A DNA stretch of 64,000 nucleotides from Amycolatopsis sp. GM8 (GCF_021653975.1 NZ_JAJKFK010000011.1:133627-197626); one strand, 5' to 3'; shown: positions 31,592 to 40,201, numbered from the stretch's first letter. Numbers and translations are program-made. Notes: generated from the sequence alone by a model not told the origin.

Positions 31592-33010
31592 GTGCCGGAG
31601 AAGATCGACTACGACAGCAAGATCCCCAACAACGTCAGCCTCGCCGACGACCGCCGGCTGCAGCGCGCGCTGGAGGGCTGGCAGCCGAAGTTCATGAACT
31701 GGTGGTCGGAAATGGGGCCGACGCTGGAAACCCACGGCGTGTACCTGCGCACGGCGGTGAGCGTCGGCCGCGACGGCTGGGCGCATTTCGACCACGTCAA
31801 CGTGCCGGACTACCGCTGGGGCATCTTCCTGGCCGAGCGCGACCCCGGCCGCACCATCGCGTTCGGCGAGCACAAGGGCGAACCGGCGTGGCAGCAGGTG
31901 CCCGGCGAATACCGCGCCGACCTGCAGCGGCTGATCGTGATCCAGGGCGACACCGAACCGGCTTCGGTCGAGCAGCAGAAGCTGCTGGGCCTCACCGCGC
32001 CGTCACTGTACGACCTGCGGAACCTGTTCCAGGTCAACGTCGAAGAGGGCCGCCACCTGTGGGCGATGGTGTACCTGCTGCACGCCTACTTCGGCCGCGA
32101 GGGCCGCGAGGAGGCGGAAGCGTTGCTGCACCGCAACTCCGGCAGCCCCGACGCGCCGCGCATCCTCGGCGCGTTCAACGAGGAGACCGCGGACTGGCTC
32201 GCGTTCTTCATGTTCACCTACTTCACCGACCGCGACGGCAAGTACCAGCTGGGCACGCTCAAGGAAAGCGCTTTCGACCCGCTCTCGCGCACCTGCGAGT
32301 TCATGCTGAAGGAAGAGGCGCACCACATGTTCGTCGGCACCACCGGGATCGACCGCGTGGTGCAGCGTAGCGCCGAGCTGATCCGCGAGCACGACACGAT
32401 GGACATCGGCGCGCACGGCGGCATCCCGCTGGAGATCATCCAGCGCTACCTGAACTTCCACTACAGTGTCTCGCTCGACCTGTTCGGCAGCGAGACCTCG
32501 ACGAACGCGGCGAACTACTACACCGCCGGGCTCAAGGGCCGCTGGCTGGAACCGCGCCGCCAGGACGACCACCGGCTGACCGACGACAGCGCCCAGCTGG
32601 CGCGGCCCCGCGACGACGGCACCTGGGAAACCGCGGAACTCCAGAAGATCGTGCTACTCAACCTGGACCTGCGCGGCGAGTACATCGCCGACTGCGAGAC
32701 CGGTGTCAAGCGGTGGAACAAGATTCTCGACGAAGCCGGCATCTCGTTCCGGTTCGCCCTGCCGCACCCTGGTTTCAACCGGTATGTCGGCATAAACTCC
32801 GGCCACCACATCACGCCGGATGGGACGATCGTGGACGAACAGACCTGGCGGCGCGGCCGGAAGCACTGGCTGCCCAGCACCGAGGACCTCGCCTTCGTCC
32901 GCTCGCTCATGCGCCCGGTGTACGAGCGCGGGAAGATCGCGAGCTGGGTCGCGCCGCCGCGCCAGGGGATCAACGGCAAGCCGTTCGATTACGAGTACGT
33001 GTACCTCTAG
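31592..33010 (+). CDS. boxB: benzoyl-CoA 2,3-epoxidase oxygenase component
   Basis: 472 residues. Two carboxylate/ExxH motifs of a diiron centre are visible: VEEGRHLWAMVYLL near residue 150 and KEEAHHMFVGTTG near 240. The start NNVSLADDRRLQRALEGWQPKFMNWW and end GKPFDYEYVYL are typical of BoxB. It epoxidises benzoyl-CoA with O2 and electrons from BoxA; no boxA is in the window, so another reductase must serve or lie elsewhere. GTG start at 31592 follows boxC by 3 bp, giving tight coupling. Confidence 0.94.
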   Translation: MPEKIDYDSKIPNNVSLADDRRLQRALEGWQPKFMNWWSEMGPTLETHGVYLRTAVSVGRDGWAHFDHVNVPDYRWGIFLAERDPGRTIAFGEHKGEPAWQQVPGEYRADLQRLIVIQGDTEPASVEQQKLLGLTAPSLYDLRNLFQVNVEEGRHLWAMVYLLHAYFGREGREEAEALLHRNSGSPDAPRILGAFNEETADWLAFFMFTYFTDRDGKYQLGTLKESAFDPLSRTCEFMLKEEAHHMFVGTTGIDRVVQRSAELIREHDTMDIGAHGGIPLEIIQRYLNFHYSVSLDLFGSETSTNAANYYTAGLKGRWLEPRRQDDHRLTDDSAQLARPRDDGTWETAELQKIVLLNLDLRGEYIADCETGVKRWNKILDEAGISFRFALPHPGFNRYVGINSGHHITPDGTIVDEQTWRRGRKHWLPSTEDLAFVRSLMRPVYERGKIASWVAPPRQGINGKPFDYEYVYL

Positions 33011-33022
33011 GAGGCGGGCGCC

Positions 33023-34585
33023 ATGGCGGGGTTCAACGCGGTGGATTACTTGCTGGACAGGCATTTACGCGACGGCGACGGCGGCCGGACCGCGGTCGTC
33101 GCCCCGTCCGGGACGCTCACCTACGCCGACCTCGCCGACGCGGTGCATCGCGTCGCGGGTGGCCTCACCGCGATCGGCGTGCGGCCCGAAGAGCGTGTGA
33201 TGCTCTGCATGGTCGACGGGATCGAGTTGCTCACGGGCATTCTCGGCGCGATGTACGCGGGCGCGGTGCCGGTGCCGGTGTCGACCATGGTCACCGGGGC
33301 GGAACTGGGCAAGGTGCTGGCCGACTCGCGCGCCCGGGTGCTGTGCGTGTCCACGGAGTTCACCGCTGCCGCCAAGGAAGCCCTGGAGCTGGCGCCGGAA
33401 CTGAGGTCCGTGGTGCTCGACCGGGCGAACCCGCTCGACTTTCCCGGCGTGGACACCCATGACTGGACCGAACTGTCCACATCGGACCCCGCGGCACCGT
33501 TCGATACGTGGGAGGACTCGCCCGCACTGTGGCTCTACACCTCGGGCACGACGGGCGAGCCCAAGGGGGCGATGCACCGGCACGCCAGCATTCGCGCGGT
33601 GTGCGAGACGTACGCGCGGAACGTGCTCGGTATTCGGGACGGCGACAAGTGTTTCTCGGTCGCGAAGCTGTTCTTCGCTTACGGCATCGGGAATTCCGCG
33701 TTCTTCCCGTTCTCGGTCGGCGCGTGCACGGTGCTCGAACCGGGCCGGCCGTCACCGCGACTCGTCGCGGACCGGGTCCGCGCGGAACGCCCCACACTGT
33801 TCTTCGGGGTACCGACGTTCTATTCGGCCCTGCTCGCCAGCGACATCCCGGACGACTCGTTTTTGTCGGTACGCCAAGCGGTTTCCGCGGGCGAGTCGTT
33901 GCCCGCGGTGCTGTTCGAACGGTTCCGGGACCGCTTCGGCGTCGAGATCCTCGACGGTATCGGGTCCACCGAGGCGTTGCACATCTTTCTGTCGAACCGG
34001 CCGGGCGCGGTGGTGCCCGGCACCACCGGCGTCGCCGTGCCCGGGTACGACGTCGAAATCCGTGACACCGCGGGAGCGCCGATCGAAGCCACCGGGGAAC
34101 CGGGCGAACTGTTCGTGCGCGGGCCGTCCACGGCGTTCGGCTACTGGAGCCGGTACGAGACGTCGAAGCGCGTGTTCCAAGGGGAGTGGCTGCGTACCGG
34201 GGACAGCTACGTCCGCAATCCGGACGGCACCTTCACCTGCCTCGGCCGGTTCAACGACATGCTGAAGGCGGGCGGGATCTGGGTGTCACCGTCCGAAGTG
34301 GAGCAACGGCTGCTGCAACATCCCGACGTGGCCGAGGTTGCCGTGGTCGCCGCACCCGACGAGGACGGGATCGAGAAACCCGTCGCGTGTGTGGTGCCGG
34401 CGGCCGGGCACACTGTGGACCCGGACGTGCTGATCGAGTTCTGCCGGGAGGGGCTGGCCTCGTTCAAACGGCCGCGTGCGGTCGTCGTGGTCGCGGAACT
34501 GCCGAAGACCGCGACCGGCAAGATCCGCCGCAATGTCATCCGCGAGCAGGTCCGGGGCTCGCTGCGGCCGGGGGCGCTCGCGTGA
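33023..34585 (+). CDS. benzoate-CoA ligase
   Basis: 520 residues, ANL superfamily: LWLYTSGTTGEPKGAMHRH near residue 168, DGIGSTEALHIFLSN near 312, GEWLRTGDSYVRNPDGTFTCLGRFNDMLKAGGIWVSPSEVE in two core blocks, and KTATGKIRRNVI at the end. GSTEALHIFLSN and the N-terminal GFNAVDYLLDRHL are typical of BclA-type benzoate/4-hydroxybenzoate-CoA ligases. It supplies benzoyl-CoA to BoxB. It follows boxB by 12 bp with a GGAGG ribosome site, and its stop overlaps the amidohydrolase start. Confidence 0.88.
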   Translation: MAGFNAVDYLLDRHLRDGDGGRTAVVAPSGTLTYADLADAVHRVAGGLTAIGVRPEERVMLCMVDGIELLTGILGAMYAGAVPVPVSTMVTGAELGKVLADSRARVLCVSTEFTAAAKEALELAPELRSVVLDRANPLDFPGVDTHDWTELSTSDPAAPFDTWEDSPALWLYTSGTTGEPKGAMHRHASIRAVCETYARNVLGIRDGDKCFSVAKLFFAYGIGNSAFFPFSVGACTVLEPGRPSPRLVADRVRAERPTLFFGVPTFYSALLASDIPDDSFLSVRQAVSAGESLPAVLFERFRDRFGVEILDGIGSTEALHIFLSNRPGAVVPGTTGVAVPGYDVEIRDTAGAPIEATGEPGELFVRGPSTAFGYWSRYETSKRVFQGEWLRTGDSYVRNPDGTFTCLGRFNDMLKAGGIWVSPSEVEQRLLQHPDVAEVAVVAAPDEDGIEKPVACVVPAAGHTVDPDVLIEFCREGLASFKRPRAVVVVAELPKTATGKIRRNVIREQVRGSLRPGALA

Positions 34586-35439
34586 TCGACGGCAGGACGG
34601 TCGTCGACGCGCATGTGCACGCGCCGCGGCTGAGCACGCTCAAACCGGCCTGGCTGGAATGGGCGGAGCAGTTCTCCGGGCCTCACGACTGGCGGTCGGC
34701 CTACGACGCGAACGGCGATCCGGTGCCGGCGGCGCTCGACGCGTTGTTCGAGGCCGAGGGCGTCGACCGGGTCCTGCTGTTCAGCGAGTACAGCCCGCGC
34801 GCGACCGGTATCCAGCCGATCGAGGACAACCTGCCGCTGGTGCGGCACAATCCCGACCGGTTCCGGCTGGTCGCGAACGTCAACCCGCACCTGCATCATC
34901 CTGTTGCGGCGGAGGTCGAGCGGCAGCTGGATCTCGGCGCGGTGGCGCTGAAGATCCACCCGGTGCACGGTGCGTTCTCGCCGGCGGACAAGGAGTTGTA
35001 CGCCGCGTACCACGTGTGCGCCGAACGCGGTGTGCCGGTGATCCTGCATTCGGGGACCAGCAGTTTTCCCGGTGCGCGCGCGAGTTTCGGCAACCCGGAG
35101 TTGTGGTCGGACCTCGTGGAGGACTTCCCGGCGGTGAACTTCGTGTTCGCGCACGGTGGCCGCGGCTGGTGGTACGACGTCGCCGCGTTCATGGCGCTGG
35201 CCAGGGAAAACGTCTGGCTGGACCTGGCCGGGCTACCACCGAAAAAGCTACCCGAGTACTACGCGCGGTTCGACTTTCCCCGCCTGGCTGGAAAGTTCGT
35301 CTTCGGCACGGACTGGCCCGGCGTCCCGGGCACGGCCCGCAACGTTCGCGCACTGTCCACACTGGACCTGCCGGAGGGCGTACTGACCGACATCCTGTCC
35401 GGCAACGCGGCGAAACTCTTTCCGGGGTTGGGGATCTAG
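34582..35439 (+). CDS. amidohydrolase-2 family metal-dependent hydrolase
   Basis: 285 residues of the amidohydrolase fold: VVDAHVHAPR (metal HxH, residues 8-17), LKIHPVHGAF, VILHSGTSS, NFVFAHGGRGWW and FGTDWPGVPG with the catalytic Asp near 250. The family includes decarboxylases and hydrolases of aromatic acids. In this operon it may process an aromatic precursor such as an ester, amide or hydroxybenzoate before CoA ligation. GTG at 34582 overlaps the ligase stop by 4 bases, so it is translationally coupled. Confidence 0.82.
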   Translation: MIDGRTVVDAHVHAPRLSTLKPAWLEWAEQFSGPHDWRSAYDANGDPVPAALDALFEAEGVDRVLLFSEYSPRATGIQPIEDNLPLVRHNPDRFRLVANVNPHLHHPVAAEVERQLDLGAVALKIHPVHGAFSPADKELYAAYHVCAERGVPVILHSGTSSFPGARASFGNPELWSDLVEDFPAVNFVFAHGGRGWWYDVAAFMALARENVWLDLAGLPPKKLPEYYARFDFPRLAGKFVFGTDWPGVPGTARNVRALSTLDLPEGVLTDILSGNAAKLFPGLGI

Positions 35440-35772
35440 CGCCAATTGTCACGGACACCTTCGCGTGCTTCGCCGGCGTTCTCCGTGGCGAGGGTCGAGA
35501 CATCGAGCCGTCGCCGTGCTAGGTCAACGTGGCGGCGGTGGCTGGTGGAGGGCCCCGAGAGCGCCCGGTCACCACCCACTTCGCTGAGTACTTCGTCAGG
35601 CTCACCGACGAGACCGGGACAGCCGTAAGTCGCACCTTCGCCGACAGGCTGCGGCGAAGGTGCGCCATCGACCGGGCCGGCAGCTCGTCCATTTCGAGAA
35701 CCCGTAACGGGCAACCGGCCTGAGGAGTGGTCCCGGTGGTCGACCGTCTCGGGTCGCCCCAGGTTTGGGGTT
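35440..35772. other. non-coding gap after the box operon, with hairpin
   Basis: 333 bp between two convergent genes. Short open frames exist on both strands but none has a ribosome site or family resemblance. A perfect 12-bp inverted repeat CGCACCTTCGCC / GGCGAAGGTGCG lies at 35631-35664 with a 10-nt loop and no T-run, a likely termination hairpin. Nothing else is seen. Confidence 0.55.
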
Positions 35773-36153
35773 TTAGCCTCCTTGGTGCAAGCAGAGGTAG
35801 TTGCCCTCGGAGTCGGTCAACCAGGCGGCCTTCTCGTTGCCGAGCGTGGCGATGTGGCCGACCGTGCGCAGGTCGTCCGAGTCGTAGTCGAGGAACCGGG
35901 CGCCGCGCCCCTCCAGCTCGCGGATCTCCGCCGCGATGTCGGCGACTTCGAAGCTCAGCGCGGTGTTCTCGCTCGGCCGGGCGTCGGGCAGTACCCGGAG
36001 CCCGATCGCGTTGCCGCCGCCCACTTCGAAGTGGCGGGTCCCGTCCGGGCCGGTGGGCGCCTCGTGCAGGCCCAGCGTGTCGGCGTAGAAGTGGCCCGCG
36101 CGCTCGGCGTCTTGCACCGGGACGAAGACGATGACCTGGGATTTCGTGAGCAT
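35773..36153 (-). CDS. VOC family protein
   Basis: 126 residues with two beta-alpha-beta units: VIVFVPVQDAERAGHFYADTLGL, then FEVGGGNAIGLRVLP, SFEVADIAAEIRELEGRGARFLDYD and LTDSEGNYLCLHQ. The Glu of the last strand region is replaced by other residues, so metal binding is uncertain. It is probably a resistance or dioxygenase-like protein. It lies 71 bp downstream of the MarR gene on the same strand and may share its regulon. Confidence 0.82.
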   Translation of the reverse strand: MLTKSQVIVFVPVQDAERAGHFYADTLGLHEAPTGPDGTRHFEVGGGNAIGLRVLPDARPSENTALSFEVADIAAEIRELEGRGARFLDYDSDDLRTVGHIATLGNEKAAWLTDSEGNYLCLHQGG

Positions 36154-36224
36154 GGCTGCCTCCTCACCAGAGCGATCTCATAATCGTGCGCCTGCAAGGA
36201 AAAGGAGGCAATTCCGTCAGCCGA

Positions 36225-36668
36225 CTACTCTGCGTTGACAGACCGCAGCGTGCGCATCGCCTCGGCCAGGGCCTTCGACGCGTCGGGGCCCAGCGGCTCC
36301 AGCACCCGGTGCCGGAGGATTTCCGCGCACGTCCGGCGAGCCCGCTCGGCCACGCTCTTGCCGTGCTCGCTCAGGCAGGCATAGGTGACCCGCCGATCGT
36401 CCCGGCTCGGCCGGCGCACGATCAGGCCCGCCGCCTCCAGCCGGTCCGCGACCTTGGTGAACCCTCCGCTGGACAGCGCCGCTTCCTTGGCCAGCCGCGT
36501 CATCGGCATCTGGTACCCGGGCGTGCGGACGAGCCGGAGCAGAATGTCGAACTGTGCGGGCGCGAGCCCGAACCGCTGCTCGATCTCAGCCATGACCTTG
36601 TCCTGGGTGGCCAGGTACCCCTCGATGACCAGGCCCCACCACGTCACGATCTCGTCGTCATCTGCCAC
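36225..36668 (-). CDS. MarR family regulator, MhqR-like
   Basis: 147 residues. Helix-turn-helix region TRLAKEAALSSGGFTKVADRLEAAGLI (about 60-86), wing SRDDRRVTYACLSEHGKSVAERA and C-terminal dimer helix. It is divergent from a ring-cleaving dioxygenase-like gene, the arrangement of Bacillus mhqR and its quinone-detoxification targets, and a palindrome resembling the MhqR box lies between. Cys occurs in the wing region and the C-terminal helix; thiol-based sensing is only a possibility. GTG start. Confidence 0.85.
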   Translation of the reverse strand: MADDDEIVTWWGLVIEGYLATQDKVMAEIEQRFGLAPAQFDILLRLVRTPGYQMPMTRLAKEAALSSGGFTKVADRLEAAGLIVRRPSRDDRRVTYACLSEHGKSVAERARRTCAEILRHRVLEPLGPDASKALAEAMRTLRSVNAE

Positions 36669-36705
36669 GCAAGCAGTATAAGCAGACGTATTTCGCCGGA
36701 ATATA

Positions 36706-36719
36706 TCTTGCTAGCGAGA
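36706..36719. promoter_or_regulatory. MarR/MhqR-box-like palindrome
   Basis: TCTTGCTAGCGAGA is palindromic apart from one base pair and sits between the divergent MarR (start 36668) and dioxygenase (start 36782) genes. It resembles the MhqR-type pattern ATCTCGA-N-TCGAGAT. Repression of both genes is inferred. Confidence 0.5.
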
Positions 36720-36781
36720 GGTTCTGCCGATAGAGGTTTTGGCGATAGATTCTGTCCGGCACGCCTCTCGAAGGAGGACTG

Positions 36782-37744
36782 ATGTCCATCAAGACGACCG
36801 GCCTGCACCATGTCACCGCGATCGGCGGTGATCCACAGCGCAACGCCGACTTCTATCTCCGCACGCTTGGCCTGCGGCTCGTCAAGACCACGGTGAACTT
36901 CGACGACCCAGGCACCTACCACCTGTACTACGGCGACGCGTCCGGCAAGCCGGGCTCGCTGATGACGTTCTTCCCGTCGCGCGACGCGCCCAGCGGCCGC
37001 CGCGGCAACGGGCAGGCAACCACGACCGCGTTCTCCGTCCCGGCCGCGTCGATCGGCTGGTGGCGTGACCACCTCGCCGGAGCCGGTATCACCACCGGCC
37101 GCATCGCCAGCCGCGACGGCGAGGACGTACTCACCTTCGACGACCCGGACGGCCTGCAGATCGCGCTCGTCGCGCACCCGCAGGGCGACCCGCGCGACCC
37201 CTGGGACAACGGGCACGTCCCGGCCGAGCACGCGATCCGCGGGCTGCACTCGGTGACCCTGTCGGTGGCGGAGGAGGAGGCGACCGCGGACATGTTCCGG
37301 GACCTCGGCCTGACCTTCACCAGCCAGGACTCCAACCGGCTGCGCTTCAGTGCCGGCGATGGCGGACCGGGCGCGATGGTCGACGTCCTGGTCACGCCGG
37401 ATGCCCCGCGCGGTCTAGTCGCGGCCGGCACCGTGCACCACGTCGCCTGGCGCGCGCCGGATGAGGAGACGCAGGTGTCGTGGCGGGCGGAACTGGTCGA
37501 CAGTGGGGTGAACGTGACCTCGATCCTCGACCGCCAGTACTTCCGCTCGATCTACTTCCGCGAGCCGGGCGGCACCCTGCTCGAAGTGGCGACCGACCAA
37601 CCGGGCTTCGCGATCGACGAGCCGCTGCTGGAACTCGGCCGTGCGCTCAAGCTACCCCCATGGCTCGAACCGGACCGCGAGCAGATCGAGCAGGCACTGC
37701 CCAAGCTGAACCTGCCCAGCGAGAACAACCCGGATCGCGAGTAG
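36782..37744 (+). CDS. ring-cleaving (hydroquinone-type) dioxygenase, MhqO/PcpA-like
   Basis: 320 residues with two VOC modules. Module one begins TGLHHVTAIGGDPQRNADFYLRTLGLRLVKTTVNFDDP, with the metal His in LHHVT; module two has GLHSVTLSVAEEEATADMF and VHHVAWRAPDEE. The Glu near FREPGGTLLEVATD completes the 2-His-1-Glu iron site. Members cleave hydroquinones or give quinone tolerance. AGGAGG lies just ahead of ATG 36782. The last 20 codons are amplified downstream as 60-bp tandem units (37681-37980). Confidence 0.88.
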   Translation: MSIKTTGLHHVTAIGGDPQRNADFYLRTLGLRLVKTTVNFDDPGTYHLYYGDASGKPGSLMTFFPSRDAPSGRRGNGQATTTAFSVPAASIGWWRDHLAGAGITTGRIASRDGEDVLTFDDPDGLQIALVAHPQGDPRDPWDNGHVPAEHAIRGLHSVTLSVAEEEATADMFRDLGLTFTSQDSNRLRFSAGDGGPGAMVDVLVTPDAPRGLVAAGTVHHVAWRAPDEETQVSWRAELVDSGVNVTSILDRQYFRSIYFREPGGTLLEVATDQPGFAIDEPLLELGRALKLPPWLEPDREQIEQALPKLNLPSENNPDRE

Positions 37745-37980
37745 GCCGAGCGCACACTGCCCAAGCTGAACCCGCCCGGCGAGAACGACTCGGATCGTGA
37801 GTAGGTCGAGCAGCCGCTGCCGATGCTGAACCTGCCCAGCGGGAACAACCCGGATCGCGAGTAGGTCGAGCGCTCGCTGTCGATGCTGAACTTGCCCAGC
37901 GAGCACAGCCCGGATCGCAAGTAGATGGAGCGGGCGCTGCCGAAGCTGAACCTGCCCAGCGAGCACAACCCGGACCTGGC
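37681..37980 (+). repeat. five 60-bp tandem units continuing the 3' end of the dioxygenase gene
   Basis: Five units of exactly 60 bp start at 37681, 37741, 37801, 37861 and 37921. Unit 1 encodes the C-terminal 20 residues of the dioxygenase-like protein (EQIEQALPKLNLPSENNPDR). Units 2-5 lie after its stop and encode variants of the same peptide in the same phase. The codon that is CAG (Gln) in unit 1 is TAG in units 2-5, so each later unit begins with a stop. Divergence between units is by substitutions only, with no indels. Confidence 0.92.
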
Positions 37981-38142
37981 GTGACCCCTTCGCGTCGGTG
38001 CTGCCGGCCCCCGCCCCTCGCGTTCACGGCTCCGGTCCGGCGCCCGCGTGGCGCGGACCTGACGACACATCGTCATCTCACCAGTCTCATGATCACCCGG
38101 GAGGCGGTCGAGGTGGCGAAAGCCTGGTTCTAGGGTGGGTCC

Positions 38143-38226
38143 ATGGGCACGGATCCGCACCTCGCTGGATGGTCCACATTGGACATTCACGGGCTGGTGA
38201 TCGCGGTCGGCGGGCGCCTGCCGTGA
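38143..38226 (+). CDS. 27-codon ORF coupled to the methyltransferase (possible leader peptide)
   Basis: ATG 38143 opens MGTDPHLAGWSTLDIHGLVIAVGGRLP, written here by its ends MGTDPHLAGW and AVGGRLP, closing in TGA at 38224-38226. This TGA overlaps the GTG start of the methyltransferase as GTGA. Weak GGGTGG lies ahead of the ATG. Overlap of this kind suggests translational coupling, but the peptide has no recognised family and may be a chance frame. Confidence 0.3.
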   Translation: MGTDPHLAGWSTLDIHGLVIAVGGRLP

Positions 38227-39029
38227 CCGCCGTCGAGCACTGGGGCGAGGAGCTGGCCGGCTGGGCGATCCCGCCGGAAATCCTTGCGCGGGCGGAAGAA
38301 TCGCCGTGGGGGGTGTCCCGGAACGTGTTCGTCCGCCGGGCGGACCGGCAGCTCGGCACGCCGTCCACGCCGACACACCAGGCCGTGCTCGACTACGGCG
38401 GCACGGTGCTGGACGTCGGCGCGGGAGCCGGCGCGGCGAGCCTGCCGTGCGCGCGGGCGATCACCCACGTCACCGCGATCGACACGAATATCAAGCTGCT
38501 CGCCGAGTTCGCCGTGCGAGCCGCGGCGCTTTCCTTGCCATACCGCACGATCGAAGGTCATTGGCCGGACGCGGCGAACGAAGTCGGCTTCGTCGATGTC
38601 GCCGTCTGTGCCAACGTTCTCTACAACGTGCCGGACCTGTCGCCGTTCGTCGAGGCGCTCGGGCGGCACGCGCGGCGGGTCGTCCTGGAGCTGACCGAGT
38701 CCCATCCGCTGACCGCGATGAACGACCTCTGGAAGCGCTTTCACAACCTCGACCGCCCGCACGGGCCGACCGCGGACGACGCCGTGATCGCGTTGCGGGA
38801 GCTGGGGGTCGAGCCGGAAGTGGTGCGCTGGCAACAACCTTCGGCACCGGTCCCGTTCGACGAGCTGGTCGCGGTCACTCGCCGTCGCCTCTGCCTGGGC
38901 GCCGACCGCACCGAGGAGCTGGCCGCCGCACTGGCGGGGGGCCGATCGGGTACACGACGCATGATCACATTGGTCTGGTCACCCGATCGGACGGCGGAAC
39001 CCAGCAAAACGCCGCCGACCGGGCGATAA
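38223..39029 (+). CDS. class I SAM-dependent methyltransferase
   Basis: 268 residues. Motif I is GGTVLDVGAGAGAASLPCA near residues 59-77, followed by VTAIDTNIKLLAEFA (acidic motif II) and VDVAVCANVLYNVPDLSPFVEAL (motif IV region). The N-terminal WGEELAGWAIPPEILARAEESPWG cap and C-terminal half are family-specific but of unknown substrate. GTG 38223 is favoured because the protein family begins near HWGEELAGW; longer starts at 37998 lack support. Confidence 0.82.
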   Translation: MTAVEHWGEELAGWAIPPEILARAEESPWGVSRNVFVRRADRQLGTPSTPTHQAVLDYGGTVLDVGAGAGAASLPCARAITHVTAIDTNIKLLAEFAVRAAALSLPYRTIEGHWPDAANEVGFVDVAVCANVLYNVPDLSPFVEALGRHARRVVLELTESHPLTAMNDLWKRFHNLDRPHGPTADDAVIALRELGVEPEVVRWQQPSAPVPFDELVAVTRRRLCLGADRTEELAAALAGGRSGTRRMITLVWSPDRTAEPSKTPPTGR

Positions 39030-39036
39030 TCCGCAT

Positions 39037-39387
39037 ATGACCCACGCTCAGGACAACGAGCCGACCACCCAGGCTCTTCCGGAAACCGCTGCCCCGGCGA
39101 CACCGACCGGTCCGGCGAAGATCAAGCGGACTCGGGTCAGCGGCACCTGGGTGGCGGTGATCGTCGCTCTCATCGTTCTCGTCTTCCTGCTCATCTTCAT
39201 CCTGCAGAACCTCGGCGACGCCACCGTGCAGTTCCTCGGGATGAGCGCCGGCCTGCCGCTCGGCGTCGCGATGCTGCTCTCCGCCATCGGCGGCGCGCTG
39301 CTGGTCGCGCTCGTCGGCGGCGCCCGGATCGCCCAGCTGCGCCGCGCGACCAGGCGGGCGCACAAGGCGCTCCAGTCGGAAAGCTAA
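39037..39387 (+). CDS. LapA-domain membrane protein
   Basis: 116 residues: a 40-residue Pro/Thr-rich cytoplasmic tail, two transmembrane segments (WVAVIVALIVLVFLLIFILQ and ALLVALVGGARI after GVAMLLSAIGG), and a basic C-terminus. This is the LapA/YciM-associated lipopolysaccharide-assembly-A fold name; in actinobacteria its function is unknown. It starts 7 bp after the methyltransferase stop. Confidence 0.78.
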   Translation: MTHAQDNEPTTQALPETAAPATPTGPAKIKRTRVSGTWVAVIVALIVLVFLLIFILQNLGDATVQFLGMSAGLPLGVAMLLSAIGGALLVALVGGARIAQLRRATRRAHKALQSES

Positions 39388-39397
39388 TCTCTGGTCT

Positions 39398-40144
39398 GTG
39401 ACCAGCGAAGACTTGCCCGTATCCGCCGCGGACGGTTCCCTGCTGCACCGGGCCGGACGGTTCGCCGGCTGGGCCGCGCGCACCGGTGTGTCGCTCGGCC
39501 GCCGCCTGCCGGGCGTGGACAACGCGACCGAGAGCCTGCGGCTCGTGGAGCGCCAGGTGTTCTCCACCCTGCGCAAACGCCTCGACGAGGTCGACGATCC
39601 CTACGTGGTCGCGTTGAGCGCCGCGTCCAGTGGCGGTGAGCCCGCCGGTCAGCTCGTGGTCACCCCCGAGCCGTTGCGCGCGGCGATGAAGGAACTGCTC
39701 GACCGGTCCGTCACCTTCGATCGCGACCGGGCGCGCGAATACCTGTACGCGACCGTGCTGCGCCAGCTGACCCCGGACGAGGCCCGCATCCTCTCGGTGC
39801 TGTCGAACGGCAGTCCCGCTTATCCCGCGGTCGACGTCGTGGCCAGGGGGGAGCGAATTCTGCTGCGCAACGCTTCTACTGTCGGTAGCACGGCGGGCGT
39901 GACCCTGCTCGACGAGGTGCCCAGCTACCTGACCCGGCTGGCCGGGCTCGGGCTGATCGACATCACCGCCGCCGAGGCCGCGCTGAGCTCGCAGTACGAG
40001 ATCCTGGCGACCGACGAGCTGGTCCGCGCGGCGAGCGCCACGGCGAAACGGGTCCGGCTGGTCCGTCACACAGTGCGAGTGTCGCGGTTCGGCACTCGCT
40101 TCTGGGCGGTATGTGATCCAGAAGTTCGGACTCGCGTGTTGTGA
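39398..40144 (+). CDS. Abi-alpha (DUF4393)-like protein
   Basis: 248 residues. The region MKELLDRSVTFDRDRAREYLYATVLRQLTPDEARILSVLSNG (residues 89-130) and later LLDEVPSYLTRLAGLGLIDI match the Abi-alpha/DUF4393 family, proposed to be linked to abortive infection but unproven. There is no membrane segment. GTG 39398 lies 10 bp after the LapA-like gene. Hairpins at 40202-40248 terminate it ahead of ectA. Confidence 0.65.
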   Translation: MTSEDLPVSAADGSLLHRAGRFAGWAARTGVSLGRRLPGVDNATESLRLVERQVFSTLRKRLDEVDDPYVVALSAASSGGEPAGQLVVTPEPLRAAMKELLDRSVTFDRDRAREYLYATVLRQLTPDEARILSVLSNGSPAYPAVDVVARGERILLRNASTVGSTAGVTLLDEVPSYLTRLAGLGLIDITAAEAALSSQYEILATDELVRAASATAKRVRLVRHTVRVSRFGTRFWAVCDPEVRTRVL

Positions 40145-40201
40145 CCGCTGCCACTACCGTGTAACGAAGCCTGCCGCGGTAACGCTTTGCAGGGTGGTGA
40201 A

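Noticed and set aside
37552-38376. Long minus-strand frame with repetitive Cys/Arg/Ala peptide across the tandem repeats
   Set aside because: It is the antisense reading of the 60-bp repeats and of the dioxygenase 3' end. The repetitiveness comes from the DNA repeats, and there is no ribosome site or family match.
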